Part shown: positions 35,702 to 45,348 of the stretch, piece after piece
How the letters are laid out: every line of letters starts with the position of its first letter
Numbering within the stretch: position 1 is the first letter of the stretch
Source of the DNA: Opitutus sp. GAS368
Lineage (GTDB): Bacteria > Verrucomicrobiota > Verrucomicrobiia > Opitutales > Opitutaceae
Direction of reading: 5' to 3'
DNA: 61,145 nt
Assembly: GCA_945903465.1 (NCBI GenBank)
Contig: CAMDOF010000026.1
Coordinates: forward strand, 1-61,145
The notes under the pieces: generated by a model
What the model was told of the DNA's origin: nothing
The model's database searches: none
Seen by the model: the letters and a program-made list of their open reading frames with translations, nothing else
Made by a program: the position numbers and the translations under genes

Positions 35702-36160
35702 CTACTTTAATTGGAAAGCGACTGGACCGAATTTTGTGCCACGGATTTCAAGGGCGCCGATTTCGCCGTTCAGTTCACCGCTGGACTTGAGCCAGTCGGC
35801 CTGGCCTACGAAAAGTGAGGTATTGCCGACGGTCTCTCCCGTGGCGGGGTTGGCGACTGCTTTGAGGGTGAGGGTGCGTTTTTGCCCGCCGGTGAAAGCG
35901 ACCGCGTCAAGCGTGCCGACGGCAATGCGCACGAAATTCTCCGCGTGGCCGTCGAGCAGGTAGACGGACAAGGTGCCATTTTTTGTGTCGCGGAGAAGTT
36001 CGAGATTACCAGCGTGGTCGCCGAGTTCGAGGAGTGTGCCGCCGTGGGGTGCCTGGTGAGCGTGGCCTTCGCCTTTGCGAGAGTGATCCTCGTGAGGTTT
36101 ACAGCCAGAGAGCGCGGCCAGCGTGAGACCGGCAAGCAGTAGTGGGAACGAATATTTCAT
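35702..36160 (-). CDS. His-rich lipoprotein of the metal island
   Basis: A 152-residue lipoprotein with the lipobox ALSGC. The mature N-terminus is a likely metal-binding segment (HEDHSRKGEGHAHQAPHGG), followed by an all-beta domain (ELGDHAGNLELLRD, YLLDGHAENFVRI). Similar His-rich lipoproteins occur beside RND metal efflux genes; periplasmic metal buffering is inferred. The ATG at 36160 is preferred over one at 36184 because it gives a standard leader. It ends with TAG and sits 265 bp upstream of the CobW-type gene. Confidence 0.65.
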   Translation of the reverse strand: MKYSFPLLLAGLTLAALSGCKPHEDHSRKGEGHAHQAPHGGTLLELGDHAGNLELLRDTKNGTLSVYLLDGHAENFVRIAVGTLDAVAFTGGQKRTLTLKAVANPATGETVGNTSLFVGQADWLKSSGELNGEIGALEIRGTKFGPVAFQLK

Positions 36161-36388
36161 AATGAAGTGGCGTTGGTGAGCCATTGGGCGGACGCAGATG
36201 CGAAAGGGAATGGCTCAAGGAATCCTGCGCCCAGACCGAAAAGTACGCGCCCGCGTGGTCTGGTCAATACGCGTCGTCGCCGGAGTTGGCGCCTGAGTTG
36301 GCAGGCAAGGTTGGTAGCGCGATTCACAGCGAGAAGATGGCCACGAGATTAACCGTGAAAGGGCGCGGCGCGGACCGGTGCGGCGCGC

Positions 36389-36970
36389 TTAACCGAGTTG
36401 GCTGCGGCGGAGGGCAACCCCGAAGTGCCATGGTGGCAAAGTGAGCAAGGCGAGCGGCGGGGCAAAACCACCAACGTCGCGCGCCCATGCCTCAATTTGT
36501 GCGGGGCTTGGACGGATTGCCAGCGAGGGGCCCCGGGGCGTGGGCACGTCGCTGCGCCAATGGATGACGGCGACGAGACCGCCTGGCCGGACGCACGCAT
36601 GGGCGGCGAGGAGCCGCCGGTGGGGCTCCTCGGTATGGAGAATATTAAATAATAACCATGCGTCGCAAGAGCTGGTCGGAACGTCCAACCCGTCGATGAA
36701 GGCGTCGCGAACGGTGGCGACCACGCGTGCGCTGAGATTTTTCGGAGTACGTGCGCGGGTACGCGTGACCATCGAGGAGTCGACGTCGAGCGTGTGAACC
36801 GTACCGCGGATGCGCTATACGAGCGGAAGGGTGAACGTGCCATAGCCGCAGTCCATCTCGACGACGTCGCCGGTGTCTGGGCCGAATCCGAACGCGTCAA
36901 GAATCGCCGGCACATCGTGCAGACTTTCCCAGTAATGCTCAGACGGCATACCGCTATCGCGTACTTTCAT
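36389..36970 (-). pseudogene. Class I SAM-dependent methyltransferase with an in-frame TAG
   Basis: Reading from the ATG at 36970, the frame encodes a complete small methyltransferase of 193 codons. N-terminus MKVRDSGMPSEHYWESLHD, SAM-binding motif I VEMDCGYGTF (codons 37-46), an acidic loop TLDVDSSM, the LLFNILH motif, and RPGGLVAVIHWRSD near the C-terminus. It is interrupted only by a TAG at codon 52 (36815-36817), right after motif I. There is no frameshift, and the downstream part keeps the family pattern to its natural stop at 36389. A recent nonsense mutation, a sequencing error or translational readthrough could explain this. It lies between the His-rich lipoprotein and the BNR gene. 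Confidence 0.8.
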
Positions 36971-37131
36971 CAGCCTTGCGGCGTTGGCGTCGGCTGCAGA
37001 TTTTACTACAGAGGGAAAGCGTCGTCTCGGGAGTGAGCTGATCGCTGGCGAGGCCGGGATTCTCCGGTTTCAACGGTTTCAGGGGCGGTGAATGAGACGG
37101 CGGCGACGATTTAGCTCCTTGGAGGCGTTGC

Positions 37132-38178
37132 TTAAAGACGATCGACGACGACGGCGGAGCCATGTTCAAAGGCGACGAGTATGTCATCGCTCCCGTTGAT
37201 CGTAATGATCGAGGCGAAACGACCTTGGTTCTTAAATAATCGCGGTGGGGAGTCTGCGCGCGGCGTGCTGACCCAAAGATCGGCGCCCTGCTGCCAGACC
37301 ACCGCGGTGCGGTTGGTCGTGGTGATGGCGACGGGTTGTGCGCCGCTGGCGATGCGTTTTTCAGGTTCGCCGGGCTCGTTAAAAAAAATATCACCGCTGC
37401 GCTGCCAAACGGAAGCGAAACGGTCGCCGTTTGTGAAGACGGCGCCTCCGTCCATCGGGCACGCCTTGAGCATCCACGTGCCCTCGCCCAGTTTAGTGCT
37501 CGCGCCGAATTTATCTGCGCCGGCGGGACGCACCGCGCTCCACATATCGCGGGCGCCTTCGAGCCCGTTGCGCCACATGACGACAAGCTCGCCACGTGCA
37601 CTAAACTGGGCCGAGGGGTGGCAGCATTCGCAGACCGTTTGGCCGTTTGGCGCGCGATAGACGAGTTGGTTGGGACTCCAGGTCGCGCCAGCATCGGTTG
37701 AGTCGGAGCTGAAAAGCTGAGTGCGTTCCCCTCGCAAATCGAGCCATGTCGTGAAAAGCCGCCCATCGGGAGCGATGGTGAGGGCGTGCAGGCCCTCGCG
37801 CGCGCTCCGCGGAACATCGTTGATTGGCGTGGGGCCGCGCCATTTTCTACCACCGTCTTTTGAATGAAAGGCGAAAAGCTCACCGGCCATTACCGTCAAA
37901 GTGATTTTTTCTCCGTAGGCCGCAAGACGGGGGCCGCGGCGTCGGCCGAGCATGAGCGACGGTAACGCGGCGACGCGGATCGGATGGGAAAAAGTCATTC
38001 CCCGATCGTCGGATCGTGCGACGAAAATCTCCGGGCCGCGACCGAACGTGAGCCAGACATGACCGTCATTCGTCGTCGCCAGTTGCGGCTGGGCGGCGTC
38101 GGGAAATTCCGCGGACAAAACCGCGCTGATCGGCAGCAGTATGGTTAGGGCGAGGCGAATGAAGGTAACTGATTTCAT
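37132..38178 (-). CDS. Exported BNR-repeat (sialidase-fold) protein with a CxCC motif
   Basis: A 348-residue protein with a signal peptide (ISAVLSA), folded as a BNR/Asp-box propeller: 'ARSDDRGMTFSHP', 'HSKDGGRKWRGP' and 'SSDSTDAGATWSPN' are Asp-box repeats. It carries a CECCHP motif in the centre (after NGQTV) that is not part of the sialidase catalytic site; I see no sialidase Arg triad. It follows cusA by 97 bp in the same direction, so a role linked to metal efflux is more likely than glycan cleavage. Function unknown. Confidence 0.7.
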   Translation of the reverse strand: MKSVTFIRLALTILLPISAVLSAEFPDAAQPQLATTNDGHVWLTFGRGPEIFVARSDDRGMTFSHPIRVAALPSLMLGRRRGPRLAAYGEKITLTVMAGELFAFHSKDGGRKWRGPTPINDVPRSAREGLHALTIAPDGRLFTTWLDLRGERTQLFSSDSTDAGATWSPNQLVYRAPNGQTVCECCHPSAQFSARGELVVMWRNGLEGARDMWSAVRPAGADKFGASTKLGEGTWMLKACPMDGGAVFTNGDRFASVWQRSGDIFFNEPGEPEKRIASGAQPVAITTTNRTAVVWQQGADLWVSTPRADSPPRLFKNQGRFASIITINGSDDILVAFEHGSAVVVDRL

Positions 38179-38275
38179 AATATGGGGGCGGCAGCCGGTA
38201 GGTAATATGTGAGCAAAGGGCTAGAGCCAGCCGGAGAGTGCAGCTGATCTGATCCTATTGTCCCGCTTCTAAAAA

Positions 38276-41200
38276 TTAATTTTGCGCCCGCAGTTGCCGT
38301 TCTCGCAGCCAGACAAAAATGACCGGGGTCACGACAAGAATGTGCACCAGCGATGAGAGCATGCCGCCGACGACGGGGGCCGCGAGGGGCTGCATGATTT
38401 CGGCACCTGTGCGGGTGCTCCAGAAGATGGGAATGAGGCCGGCCACGGTGGTGGCAACTGTCATCACCTTTGGTCTTAAGCGCAGCCGGGCGCCGGCCTT
38501 GACTGCGGTGATGAGTTCTTGGGGTTCGAGTTGGATGGAAGCGGCGGGCGAGAGGGCCGGGCCCGCGGCGGCGCGCTTCTCGGCCAGCGCTTTCGTGACG
38601 GCCTCGTCGAGGTAGATCACCATGACAATACCTGTTTGGATCGCTGTGCCGAAAAGAGCGATATAACCGACCCAGACAGCGACGCTGAAATTGAAGCCTA
38701 AAAACCATTGGAGGAGGACGCCTCCGGTGAGAGCAAAAGGCACCGCTAAAATGACGTGAGCGGCTTCCGCAGCTGATTGGAAGGTCATTGTTAGTATCAG
38801 GAAAATAATGACCAGAACGGCCGGCAGGATAAGTTGGAGGGTGTGACGAGCGCGGATTTGATTCTCGTATTGGCCGCTCCATTCGATGGTCATGCCGGGG
38901 TCGAGGGGCACGGACGCGGTGATGGCGGTTTTGGCAGCTTCGACAAAGCCACCGAGATCACGGCCGCTGACATTCGCCTGAACGAACACGCGCAGCCGCC
39001 CGTTTTCGCTCGAAATTTCATTGGGCCCGCTCACTCGATGAATGGTCGCGACCTGGCCGAGCGGCACGTAGCGGTTCTCGCCTGCGAGCCCAGGAATCGC
39101 CACGGGCAGGGCGTTCAAGCGGTCAAGATCCTCGCGATCGGCCCGTTCAAAACGGACCTGTACGGGCCAACGTTCGCGGCCTTGCAGGCTTGTGGTGGCC
39201 GTCTTGCCGCCGATCCCCGTTTCCGCCACGGCGAGGACGTCGGCGACGTTAAGACCGTAGCGGGCCAGCGCGGTGCGGTCGGCCGTGATTTCTAGGTACG
39301 GCTTGCCCTGCACCCGCGAGGGTGCCACCCCGATGGCGCCTTCAACCGTGTTGAGAACCTGTTCCACGGCGAAGGCTTTCTGTTGCAGGGCTTCGAGGTC
39401 GTCTCCGAATATTTTGACGCCGAGTTGGGCGCGGATTCCCGTGGAGAGCATGAGGAGCCGGTTCTCGATGGGTTGGAGAAAACCAGGGACGTAGCCGGGG
39501 ACCTGCGTGAGCTTCGCGGTAAGTTCGGCGATAAGCTGCTCCTTGGTGAGGCCGGGGCGCCACTCCGCTGGGGGCTTTAACATGATGGTGGTTTCGATCA
39601 TTTCCACAGGCGCCGGGTCGGTCGCGGTCTCGAAACGTCCCAGTTTGCCCGCGGCGCTCACGACCTCTGGGGTCGTGCGAATCGTTTGATCCTGCCACGC
39701 CATGATTCGCTTAATTTCAGTCAGCGACGTGCTCGGGAGCAGGACTGGCATGAAGAGCAGGCTGCCCTCTTGCAGGGTCGGCATAAATTCGCTGCCAAAG
39801 CCGATCGGGAGGTGCGCGGCGAGGCGCGGGCTGAACTGCGCCAAGGCCGCGGGAAGAGCGGCGGGTACGCCGAACGCGATGAAACAGCAGGCCGCGAGGA
39901 GGGCACTCGCGAGGGCCAGGACGGTGCGGCGGAAACGCAGCGCCCACGAAAGCACGGGATCGTAGACTGCGAGTAACCCGCGCATGATTAGGTTGCGGTC
40001 CTCCGCGTGAAAAGGCCCTCGGACCAGCAGCGCGCAAAGGACCGGAACCAACGTGACCGCGAGGACGGTGGCTCCGACCATTGCAAACGTCTTGGTCCAA
40101 GCCAGCGGGTGAAAAAGTTTCCCCTCCTGTCCGGTCATTGCAAAAATCGGTACGAAGGCGAGGATGATGATGCCCATCGCGAAAAAAATGGGGCGACCGA
40201 CTTGCTGAGATGCGACCAGCGTGATCCGAGCGTAATCAGCGGGCTGCAGGCGGCGCTGGCGATGACCGCCGGGCGCAGCTCCGACCGGGTCGGCGAGCGC
40301 GAGCGTTTGCTCGGCGAGTTCGCAGTGCCGAATCACGTTTTCGACCATCACGATGGCGGCATCGACGAGTACCCCGATGGCGATGGCGATACCCGTGAGC
40401 GACATAATATGCGACTGGATGCCGAAAGCCTTCATCAAAATGAACGCGACCAGAATTGAGGCCGGCAAGGGCAGCGTCACAATCACGATGCTGCGAAAAT
40501 GAAAAAGAAACAGCACGTGCATCAGCGTCACAAGGATCACTGATTCCCAGAGAGTATCCTTAAGGGTGGCGATGGCGCGATCGATGAGTCCGCTGCGATC
40601 ATAAAAGGGTTCGAGGGTGATCCCCGGTGGCAGGCCGGCGGCCACCTGCGCAATCTTTGTCTTCACGGCTTGAATCACCGCGTAAGCATTCTCGCCGGAA
40701 CGCATCACGACAGTACCCCCAACGACTTCACGGCCATCGACGTCGAGAGTCCCCCGGCGATATTCGCCGCCGATCTGGACCGTGGCGACATCGCGGAGAT
40801 ACACGGGGACGCCCGCGCGAGTTGTCAGGACAATCGTTTCGAGATCGGCGGCGGAAGTGATCAGCCCGCGGCCGCGGACGATGAACTCCAAACCATTTTC
40901 CTCCAGTGTCCGTCCACCGACGTTGAGGTTATTTTTTGCCACCGCGTCAAAAATTTCCGTGAGCGAGACCCCACGCTGTTTCATGTGTAACGATGAGACC
41001 TCGACCTGCCATTGGCGGACGAATCCGCCGATACTGGCGACTTCGGCGACACCGGGTACGGCGGCGAGTTGGTAGCGGACAAAATAATCCTGCAGTGCGC
41101 GGAGTGAACCAAGATCCTGTTTTCCGGAAGAATCCTTGAGGTAGTATTGGTAGATCCAGCCGAGGCCGGTGGCATCGGGGCCGAGGCGCGGAGTGACGCC

Positions 41201-41569
41201 AGCGGGGAGGATATTGCCCAGATAATTTAAACGCTCGAGTACGCGCGTGCGGGCGAAGTAGTTGTCGATATTCTCAGAGAAGATGACGGTGAGAATGGAA
41301 AATCCGAACATTGAGGTGGCGCGAACGGCCTGCACCCCAGCGAGCCCTTGTAAGTTGACGGACAGGGGATAAGTAATCTGGTCCTCGACCTCCTGAGGGC
41401 TGCGGCCATCCCAATCAGCAAAGACGATGACTTGGTTTTCGCTAAGATCAGGAATGGCGTCGATCGGTACTTTCCGGATCGTGAAAAGTCCCCACCCGAA
41501 CAGAAGTAACGTGGCCGCGAGGACGATGAAGCGATTCGCAAGCGACCATTTGATGAGAGCGTTGATCAT
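38276..41569 (-). CDS. cusA: CusA-type RND heavy-metal efflux pump
   Basis: A 1,097-residue inner-membrane proton-driven pump with the RND layout of 12 helices and two large periplasmic loops. Heavy-metal subfamily marks: 'VPIDAIPDLSENQVIV', 'GVLVDAAIVMVEN' with acidic relay residues in helix 4, and 'FMPTLQEGSLLFMPV'. Methionines corresponding to the CusA metal relay are present in MPTLQEG, VEMIETTI and NRLLMLSTGI. This favours copper/silver over Zn/Co/Ni, although cobalt-nickel pumps of the same family look similar. It is the third gene of the RND set, 93 bp after cusB. Confidence 0.88.
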   Translation of the reverse strand: MINALIKWSLANRFIVLAATLLLFGWGLFTIRKVPIDAIPDLSENQVIVFADWDGRSPQEVEDQITYPLSVNLQGLAGVQAVRATSMFGFSILTVIFSENIDNYFARTRVLERLNYLGNILPAGVTPRLGPDATGLGWIYQYYLKDSSGKQDLGSLRALQDYFVRYQLAAVPGVAEVASIGGFVRQWQVEVSSLHMKQRGVSLTEIFDAVAKNNLNVGGRTLEENGLEFIVRGRGLITSAADLETIVLTTRAGVPVYLRDVATVQIGGEYRRGTLDVDGREVVGGTVVMRSGENAYAVIQAVKTKIAQVAAGLPPGITLEPFYDRSGLIDRAIATLKDTLWESVILVTLMHVLFLFHFRSIVIVTLPLPASILVAFILMKAFGIQSHIMSLTGIAIAIGVLVDAAIVMVENVIRHCELAEQTLALADPVGAAPGGHRQRRLQPADYARITLVASQQVGRPIFFAMGIIILAFVPIFAMTGQEGKLFHPLAWTKTFAMVGATVLAVTLVPVLCALLVRGPFHAEDRNLIMRGLLAVYDPVLSWALRFRRTVLALASALLAACCFIAFGVPAALPAALAQFSPRLAAHLPIGFGSEFMPTLQEGSLLFMPVLLPSTSLTEIKRIMAWQDQTIRTTPEVVSAAGKLGRFETATDPAPVEMIETTIMLKPPAEWRPGLTKEQLIAELTAKLTQVPGYVPGFLQPIENRLLMLSTGIRAQLGVKIFGDDLEALQQKAFAVEQVLNTVEGAIGVAPSRVQGKPYLEITADRTALARYGLNVADVLAVAETGIGGKTATTSLQGRERWPVQVRFERADREDLDRLNALPVAIPGLAGENRYVPLGQVATIHRVSGPNEISSENGRLRVFVQANVSGRDLGGFVEAAKTAITASVPLDPGMTIEWSGQYENQIRARHTLQLILPAVLVIIFLILTMTFQSAAEAAHVILAVPFALTGGVLLQWFLGFNFSVAVWVGYIALFGTAIQTGIVMVIYLDEAVTKALAEKRAAAGPALSPAASIQLEPQELITAVKAGARLRLRPKVMTVATTVAGLIPIFWSTRTGAEIMQPLAAPVVGGMLSSLVHILVVTPVIFVWLRERQLRAQN

Positions 41570-41662
41570 GCGGAGAGCTGAGCAGCGGGAGGATTTAAAA
41601 GAATCAGCCGAGCCGCCAGGACGGCCGGTGGCGTCGTCGGTTTTTTTACTGTGCTGATCGCG

Positions 41663-43330
41663 TTACGGCAGCTCGGCGCCGCAATTTGCCATGGCGGCGC
41701 CAAAAAAGGGATTCTGCGCGGGTTGCTGGCGCTGAAGCCAACGCCCTTTGCCGAGCACGGGGCTCATCGGGCACTGGAAAATTTTAATCCCGAGGGTGCT
41801 TTTGTGAGGCTTTAGTAAGTCGGCGACCGCTGTACTCCACGGTTCGAAAGAGCGACGAGCCTCTTTGAGGTTGCCGCCCAAAGCCAGGGTGGGGAGCTGG
41901 GGAAATAATTTCCCCGCCGCGATCAGCTGGGGAAACGTTTTTTGGTAACCCACGAAGTCATCGGCGGCGAGGACCCCGGCGGCATCGAGCGCGATTTGCG
42001 CGAGGAAAAAAAGAGGATCGGTTGCAGTCGTGGTGGCGGTGGTTGGCGGGAGCGGGGCGGGTTGGATCGCGACGGGTGGACGGAGCGGGAGCGGGGCGTC
42101 GGCAGCCCCGCGCGGACCGGTTGCCTTAGGCACGTCCAATCCGCTGGCCTCGCGGTTGAGCTGGGCCTGCGCATCGATCAATAACGCGCCCTGCGTGACA
42201 ACCTGCTCGGTCTCGGCGAGGCCGGCGAGGATTTCCACGAGTGCGTCACCGCGCCGGCCGAGCCGGAGTTTGCGTTGCTCATAATGGCCCGCGCCGAGGT
42301 CGACGTAGGCGATGGGGCCCATGCCGGCGTCGAGGATGGCTGATCTTGGCGCGGTTAAAACCTGCGGTGATTCCACCAGCACGCGGGCTTCGGCGAGCAC
42401 GCGATGGAAGAGGCGGTGCGCCTCACCCGAAGTCGTATTAAAGTGAGGATTGGCGAGCACGACGCGGACTTTGGTGGTGCGAGTTACTTCGTTGAAGTTG
42501 GGATCGATGAACGCGATGGGCGCGACGATGATCTCGCCTGGCAATGCTCGGGTGGTGATCTCGACCGACTGGCCGACACGGAGCCACGCCATGTCTTGTT
42601 CGTAGGCCTCGAATTGAAACCACATCCGTGAAAAATCTCCGAGGGCGAACAGCTTGTCGCCCGTCTTCAGCCACTGACCCTCGTAGACGGATTTTTCCAA
42701 CACGATTCCGCCAGCGGGGGCGAGGATCGTGGTGACCAAGGTGGGGATGCCGTTGCGGATGAGATCATCGATGTGAAGATCGCTGAGTGCCATCCGGCGG
42801 AGTCGCTCGCGGGCGGGGGGCAGCGCCGCCGCGGCGATTTCGCCAGCGCGGACGAGTTGGAGGAAATCTCTCTGGGCGGCCTGCAATTCCGGACTGTAGA
42901 GATCGAGCAAGGGTTGCCCCGTGGTGACGGAGGTGCCGACGCTGGTGACGTGGAGTTTTTCGACGCGACCCTCGGCCCACGCGCTGATCAAGCGATGCTG
43001 AGTATCATCATCGTCGATCGCGCCGTTGACGCGGACGGTCCGGAGGAGGGCGCGGGGCGCGACGACGGCGGTCTCCACGCCAATCGTGGTAACGATGTGG
43101 GCGCTCAAGGCGACGACACCCGCTGGCGCGGTAGCCCCTGCGGTGGAGGCGAGCACGAGGTCCATCCCGCAGATCGTGCACTTGGCGTGCTTGGCGGAGC
43201 GAATCCACGGATGCATCGGGCATTGGTAAACGCCGGCATTGACCGACGGGGGAGGGAGCGCGGCTGGAGCGGAGGCCGGGCGGACGTCAGGCGTTAAGAT
43301 TACGCCGATTAAAAACAGAAACGGCTTCAT
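41663..43330 (-). CDS. cusB: CusB-type periplasmic adaptor with metal-binding ends
   Basis: A 555-residue membrane-fusion protein. Signal peptide, then a heavy-metal-binding segment YQCPMHPWIRSAKHAKCTICG (about 35-55), a lipoyl/barrel-sandwich core with 'ISAWAEGRVEKLHVTSVGT' and 'LDLYSPELQAAQRDFLQLV', and a beta-barrel and membrane-proximal domain. A C-terminal extension ends in 'IFQCPMSPVLGKGRWLQ...NPFFGAAMANCG', which resembles DUF3347-type metal-site domains. The upstream continuation of the open frame is out of register with cusC and is not coding; the ATG at 43330 overlaps the cusC stop (ATGA). Confidence 0.88.
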   Translation of the reverse strand: MKPFLFLIGVILTPDVRPASAPAALPPPSVNAGVYQCPMHPWIRSAKHAKCTICGMDLVLASTAGATAPAGVVALSAHIVTTIGVETAVVAPRALLRTVRVNGAIDDDDTQHRLISAWAEGRVEKLHVTSVGTSVTTGQPLLDLYSPELQAAQRDFLQLVRAGEIAAAALPPARERLRRMALSDLHIDDLIRNGIPTLVTTILAPAGGIVLEKSVYEGQWLKTGDKLFALGDFSRMWFQFEAYEQDMAWLRVGQSVEITTRALPGEIIVAPIAFIDPNFNEVTRTTKVRVVLANPHFNTTSGEAHRLFHRVLAEARVLVESPQVLTAPRSAILDAGMGPIAYVDLGAGHYEQRKLRLGRRGDALVEILAGLAETEQVVTQGALLIDAQAQLNREASGLDVPKATGPRGAADAPLPLRPPVAIQPAPLPPTTATTTATDPLFFLAQIALDAAGVLAADDFVGYQKTFPQLIAAGKLFPQLPTLALGGNLKEARRSFEPWSTAVADLLKPHKSTLGIKIFQCPMSPVLGKGRWLQRQQPAQNPFFGAAMANCGAELP

Positions 43331-44622
43331 GAAGGACCGGGTGAGCCGACGAGGACGTGAAGGAGGGCGTGAAAACGGTGGAAATCGGCGAGATGGGCCG
43401 CCCCGGTAACTTGCGCTTCGACCCACGCGCGGTGCGCGGCGATGACCTCGGGGATCGTTGCTTTGCCCAGCGCGAGATCCTCTTTTAGGTTGGCGGCGTT
43501 CTGACGGGCGAGGGGGAGGAGTCGCTGCTGGTAAATTTCCAGCTGATGCCGTGCGGTCGTAATGCGTTGCCACATCTCGCGAATTTCGGCGGCGGTCTTG
43601 CTGCGTAAGGTGTCGGCTTCGAGTTCGGCGGCCTCGCGGCGGCGATCGGCCTCCCGCTGCGCTGAGCGATATTTTTTGTCGTTGAACCACGGGAGGCTGA
43701 CTGCGAAGCCGGTATCGTAGCTCTCGATCAGTCGGCCGCCGGTGGCGAGGTGGCGCGCTTTGAGGATGATTTCGGGATCGGGGCGCCATGCGCGGTCCGC
43801 AAGTTCCCGGACGCGTTGCGCGGCAATGATCCGCGCCTGCGCCTCGTGCAAATCAGGCCGGTGGGAAAAAGCGTGCGCTTGAGCCGCCTCCAGAGAGGCG
43901 AAGCCGGCCGGGTTGACATCATTGCTGGGTCGCGGCGGTGGGCTCAGCTCGGGCACGGGGGTTTGCGGCGGAAGGTCGCGGAGGGTGTTAAGTCGGGCGG
44001 CGGCGTCGGCGATTTCTCGCTGGAGCAGAACCACGCGGGCGTCGAGTTGGGCCTGCTCCGCTTCTGCGCTGATGAGCTCGCTCAGGCGGCCCGATCCGGC
44101 GGCGAGCCGTTGTCGGCTGAAAGTGGTGGCCTGCGCGAGCCAGTCGCCTGAAGCTTGGGTAAGGGCGAGCTGCTCGCGGGCGCGGAGCAGTTGGAAAAAG
44201 GTGTCGCTCGTTTCGCCGAGTAGTAGGAATTCGCGGGTGCGGACGCCGGCGAGAGCAACAGCCGCCGCGGCCGTGGCCACTGCGCGGCGGCGTTCACGGT
44301 TGCCGGAGAGTGGAATCTTCTGGCTGAGCGAGAACTCGGCCGCGTCCTAGGACGCGGGCTGCCGGCGGCCCGCTGGTTGGAATTCGACGCCGGCGATCGG
44401 GTCTTCCCAGGTATCTGATTGCTGGATACGTTCACGATCAGCGGCGGCGGTGGCGGTGGCGGCGCGGATTTGAGGATGGCGCGCGCGAACCTCCGCGAGG
44501 ATTGCCGGTAGGGTGATGGGCTCGGCGGAATGGCCGGGAATAGCGGTGACGATAAAGGCGAGGAGCCGAGCTAGTTTGACGGGCGGGCCGCCCGGGCGAT
44601 TTTCGTGGCGACGGCCCGGCAA
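43327..44622 (-). pseudogene. cusC: CusC/TolC-type outer-membrane factor with an in-frame TAG
   Basis: The frame encodes an outer-membrane efflux protein: a hydrophobic leader, 'PITLPAILAEVRARHPQIRAA', then 'FSLSQKIPLSG', 'FFQLLRAREQLALTQAS', a second repeat 'ALPWFNDKKYRSAQREADRR', and a coiled-coil end. A single TAG at 44347-44349 cuts it after about 90 codons, with the family pattern continuing in the same frame on both sides. No ATG or GTG precedes the leader closely; a TTG at 44622 is the best start, and an ATG at 44745 would add about 40 residues. Downstream re-initiation would lose the signal peptide. Confidence 0.75.
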
Positions 44623-44868
44623 GCCCGTGCGGCCAGCTCGTGGTGAATGGCAGACCCCTCGTCGGGAAACGGGGTTGGCGCGACGGTGAAGGCTGGGTGT
44701 GGCGCGACCGGTCAGCGAAGAGACGAGGCGATAAATTACCTGCATGGGGTGGCCATCGCGGCGGAGAATCACGGCGGGTTAGTGCGGGCGGAGAGCGGGG
44801 CGGCGATAGGCAAGTTTATGCAGGTGGTTTGAAGGAAGGAGTGGGCGGTGTCGCGCGGTTCGGTTGGG

Positions 44869-45246
44869 TCAGGCTTTTTTATCCGCGGGCTTGGGGGATT
44901 TTTTTTCAGCGGCGGCGGCGTCGTCGATTTTTTTCAGGAATTTAGCAGGGCTCGCTTTGAAGTCATCGGAGCAGCCATCGCAGCACAGGAAGACGACCCG
45001 CGCAGGTTGCCCGGTGGCGCGGTGAATGAAAGGGGTGGCCTCGCCCATGCTACCGAGAGGCTCGCCCGAGACCACGCAGGTCTTGATGGGGTAGTGAGCG
45101 CGGGCTTGGGCGATGATTGCCGACTCAGTCTTATCCGCGCCGGGTTTGACGCCCGCGCTGGGGACGGCTGGTTTTTCGGCCGCGAACACGGTGGAGAGCA
45201 AGAGGGCAGAGGAGAGCAGGGCAGTGGCGAGTGAACTTTGTTTCAT
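44869..45246 (-). CDS. Exported TRASH-like cysteine protein
   Basis: A 125-residue protein with a signal peptide (STVFAAE). The core holds 'CVVSGEPLGS' and 'VVFLCCDGCSDDFKASPAKFLKKID', the spacing of the TRASH/YHS-like metal-binding domain (VxFCCxGCxxxF). These domains bind copper or other soft metals. The tail is Lys/Ala-rich. It is the first gene of the minus-strand metal operon, 246 bp before cusC, and shares the divergent control region at 45263-45329 with the cnrYXH-like genes. Confidence 0.75.
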   Translation of the reverse strand: MKQSSLATALLSSALLLSTVFAAEKPAVPSAGVKPGADKTESAIIAQARAHYPIKTCVVSGEPLGSMGEATPFIHRATGQPARVVFLCCDGCSDDFKASPAKFLKKIDDAAAAEKKSPKPADKKA

Positions 45247-45262
45247 GGTGAGTGTACTTTGA

Positions 45263-45329
45263 TATAACCCGGCTACATCAAAACCCCTTGAATTAATTTT
45301 TTGAGGGTTTTCGCGTGATTTCGGTTATA
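45263..45329. promoter_or_regulatory. Nested inverted repeat between TRASH gene and cnrYXH-like module
   Basis: The divergent region has an outer pair TATAACC (45263-45269) and GGTTATA (45323-45329) and an inner pair AAAACCC (45280-45286) and GGGTTTT (45305-45311). Read on either strand, the order is TATAACC, a 10 or 11 bp spacer, then AAAACCC. The symmetry suggests two divergent copies of one promoter or operator element. AACC cores resemble ECF sigma -35 elements, so use by the sigma factor encoded at 46076 is plausible but not shown. Confidence 0.45.
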
Positions 45330-45348
45330 GTGTGATTACCGCTTTCCT

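Noticed and set aside
36815..44349. TAG used as a sense codon (recoded or pyrrolysine-like) in this genome
   Set aside because: Four genes in the window end naturally at TAG (27681-27683, 35702-35704, 46700-46702 and 56895-56897), two of them followed directly by TGA, so TAG acts as a stop here. No suppressor tRNA or pyl gene was seen.
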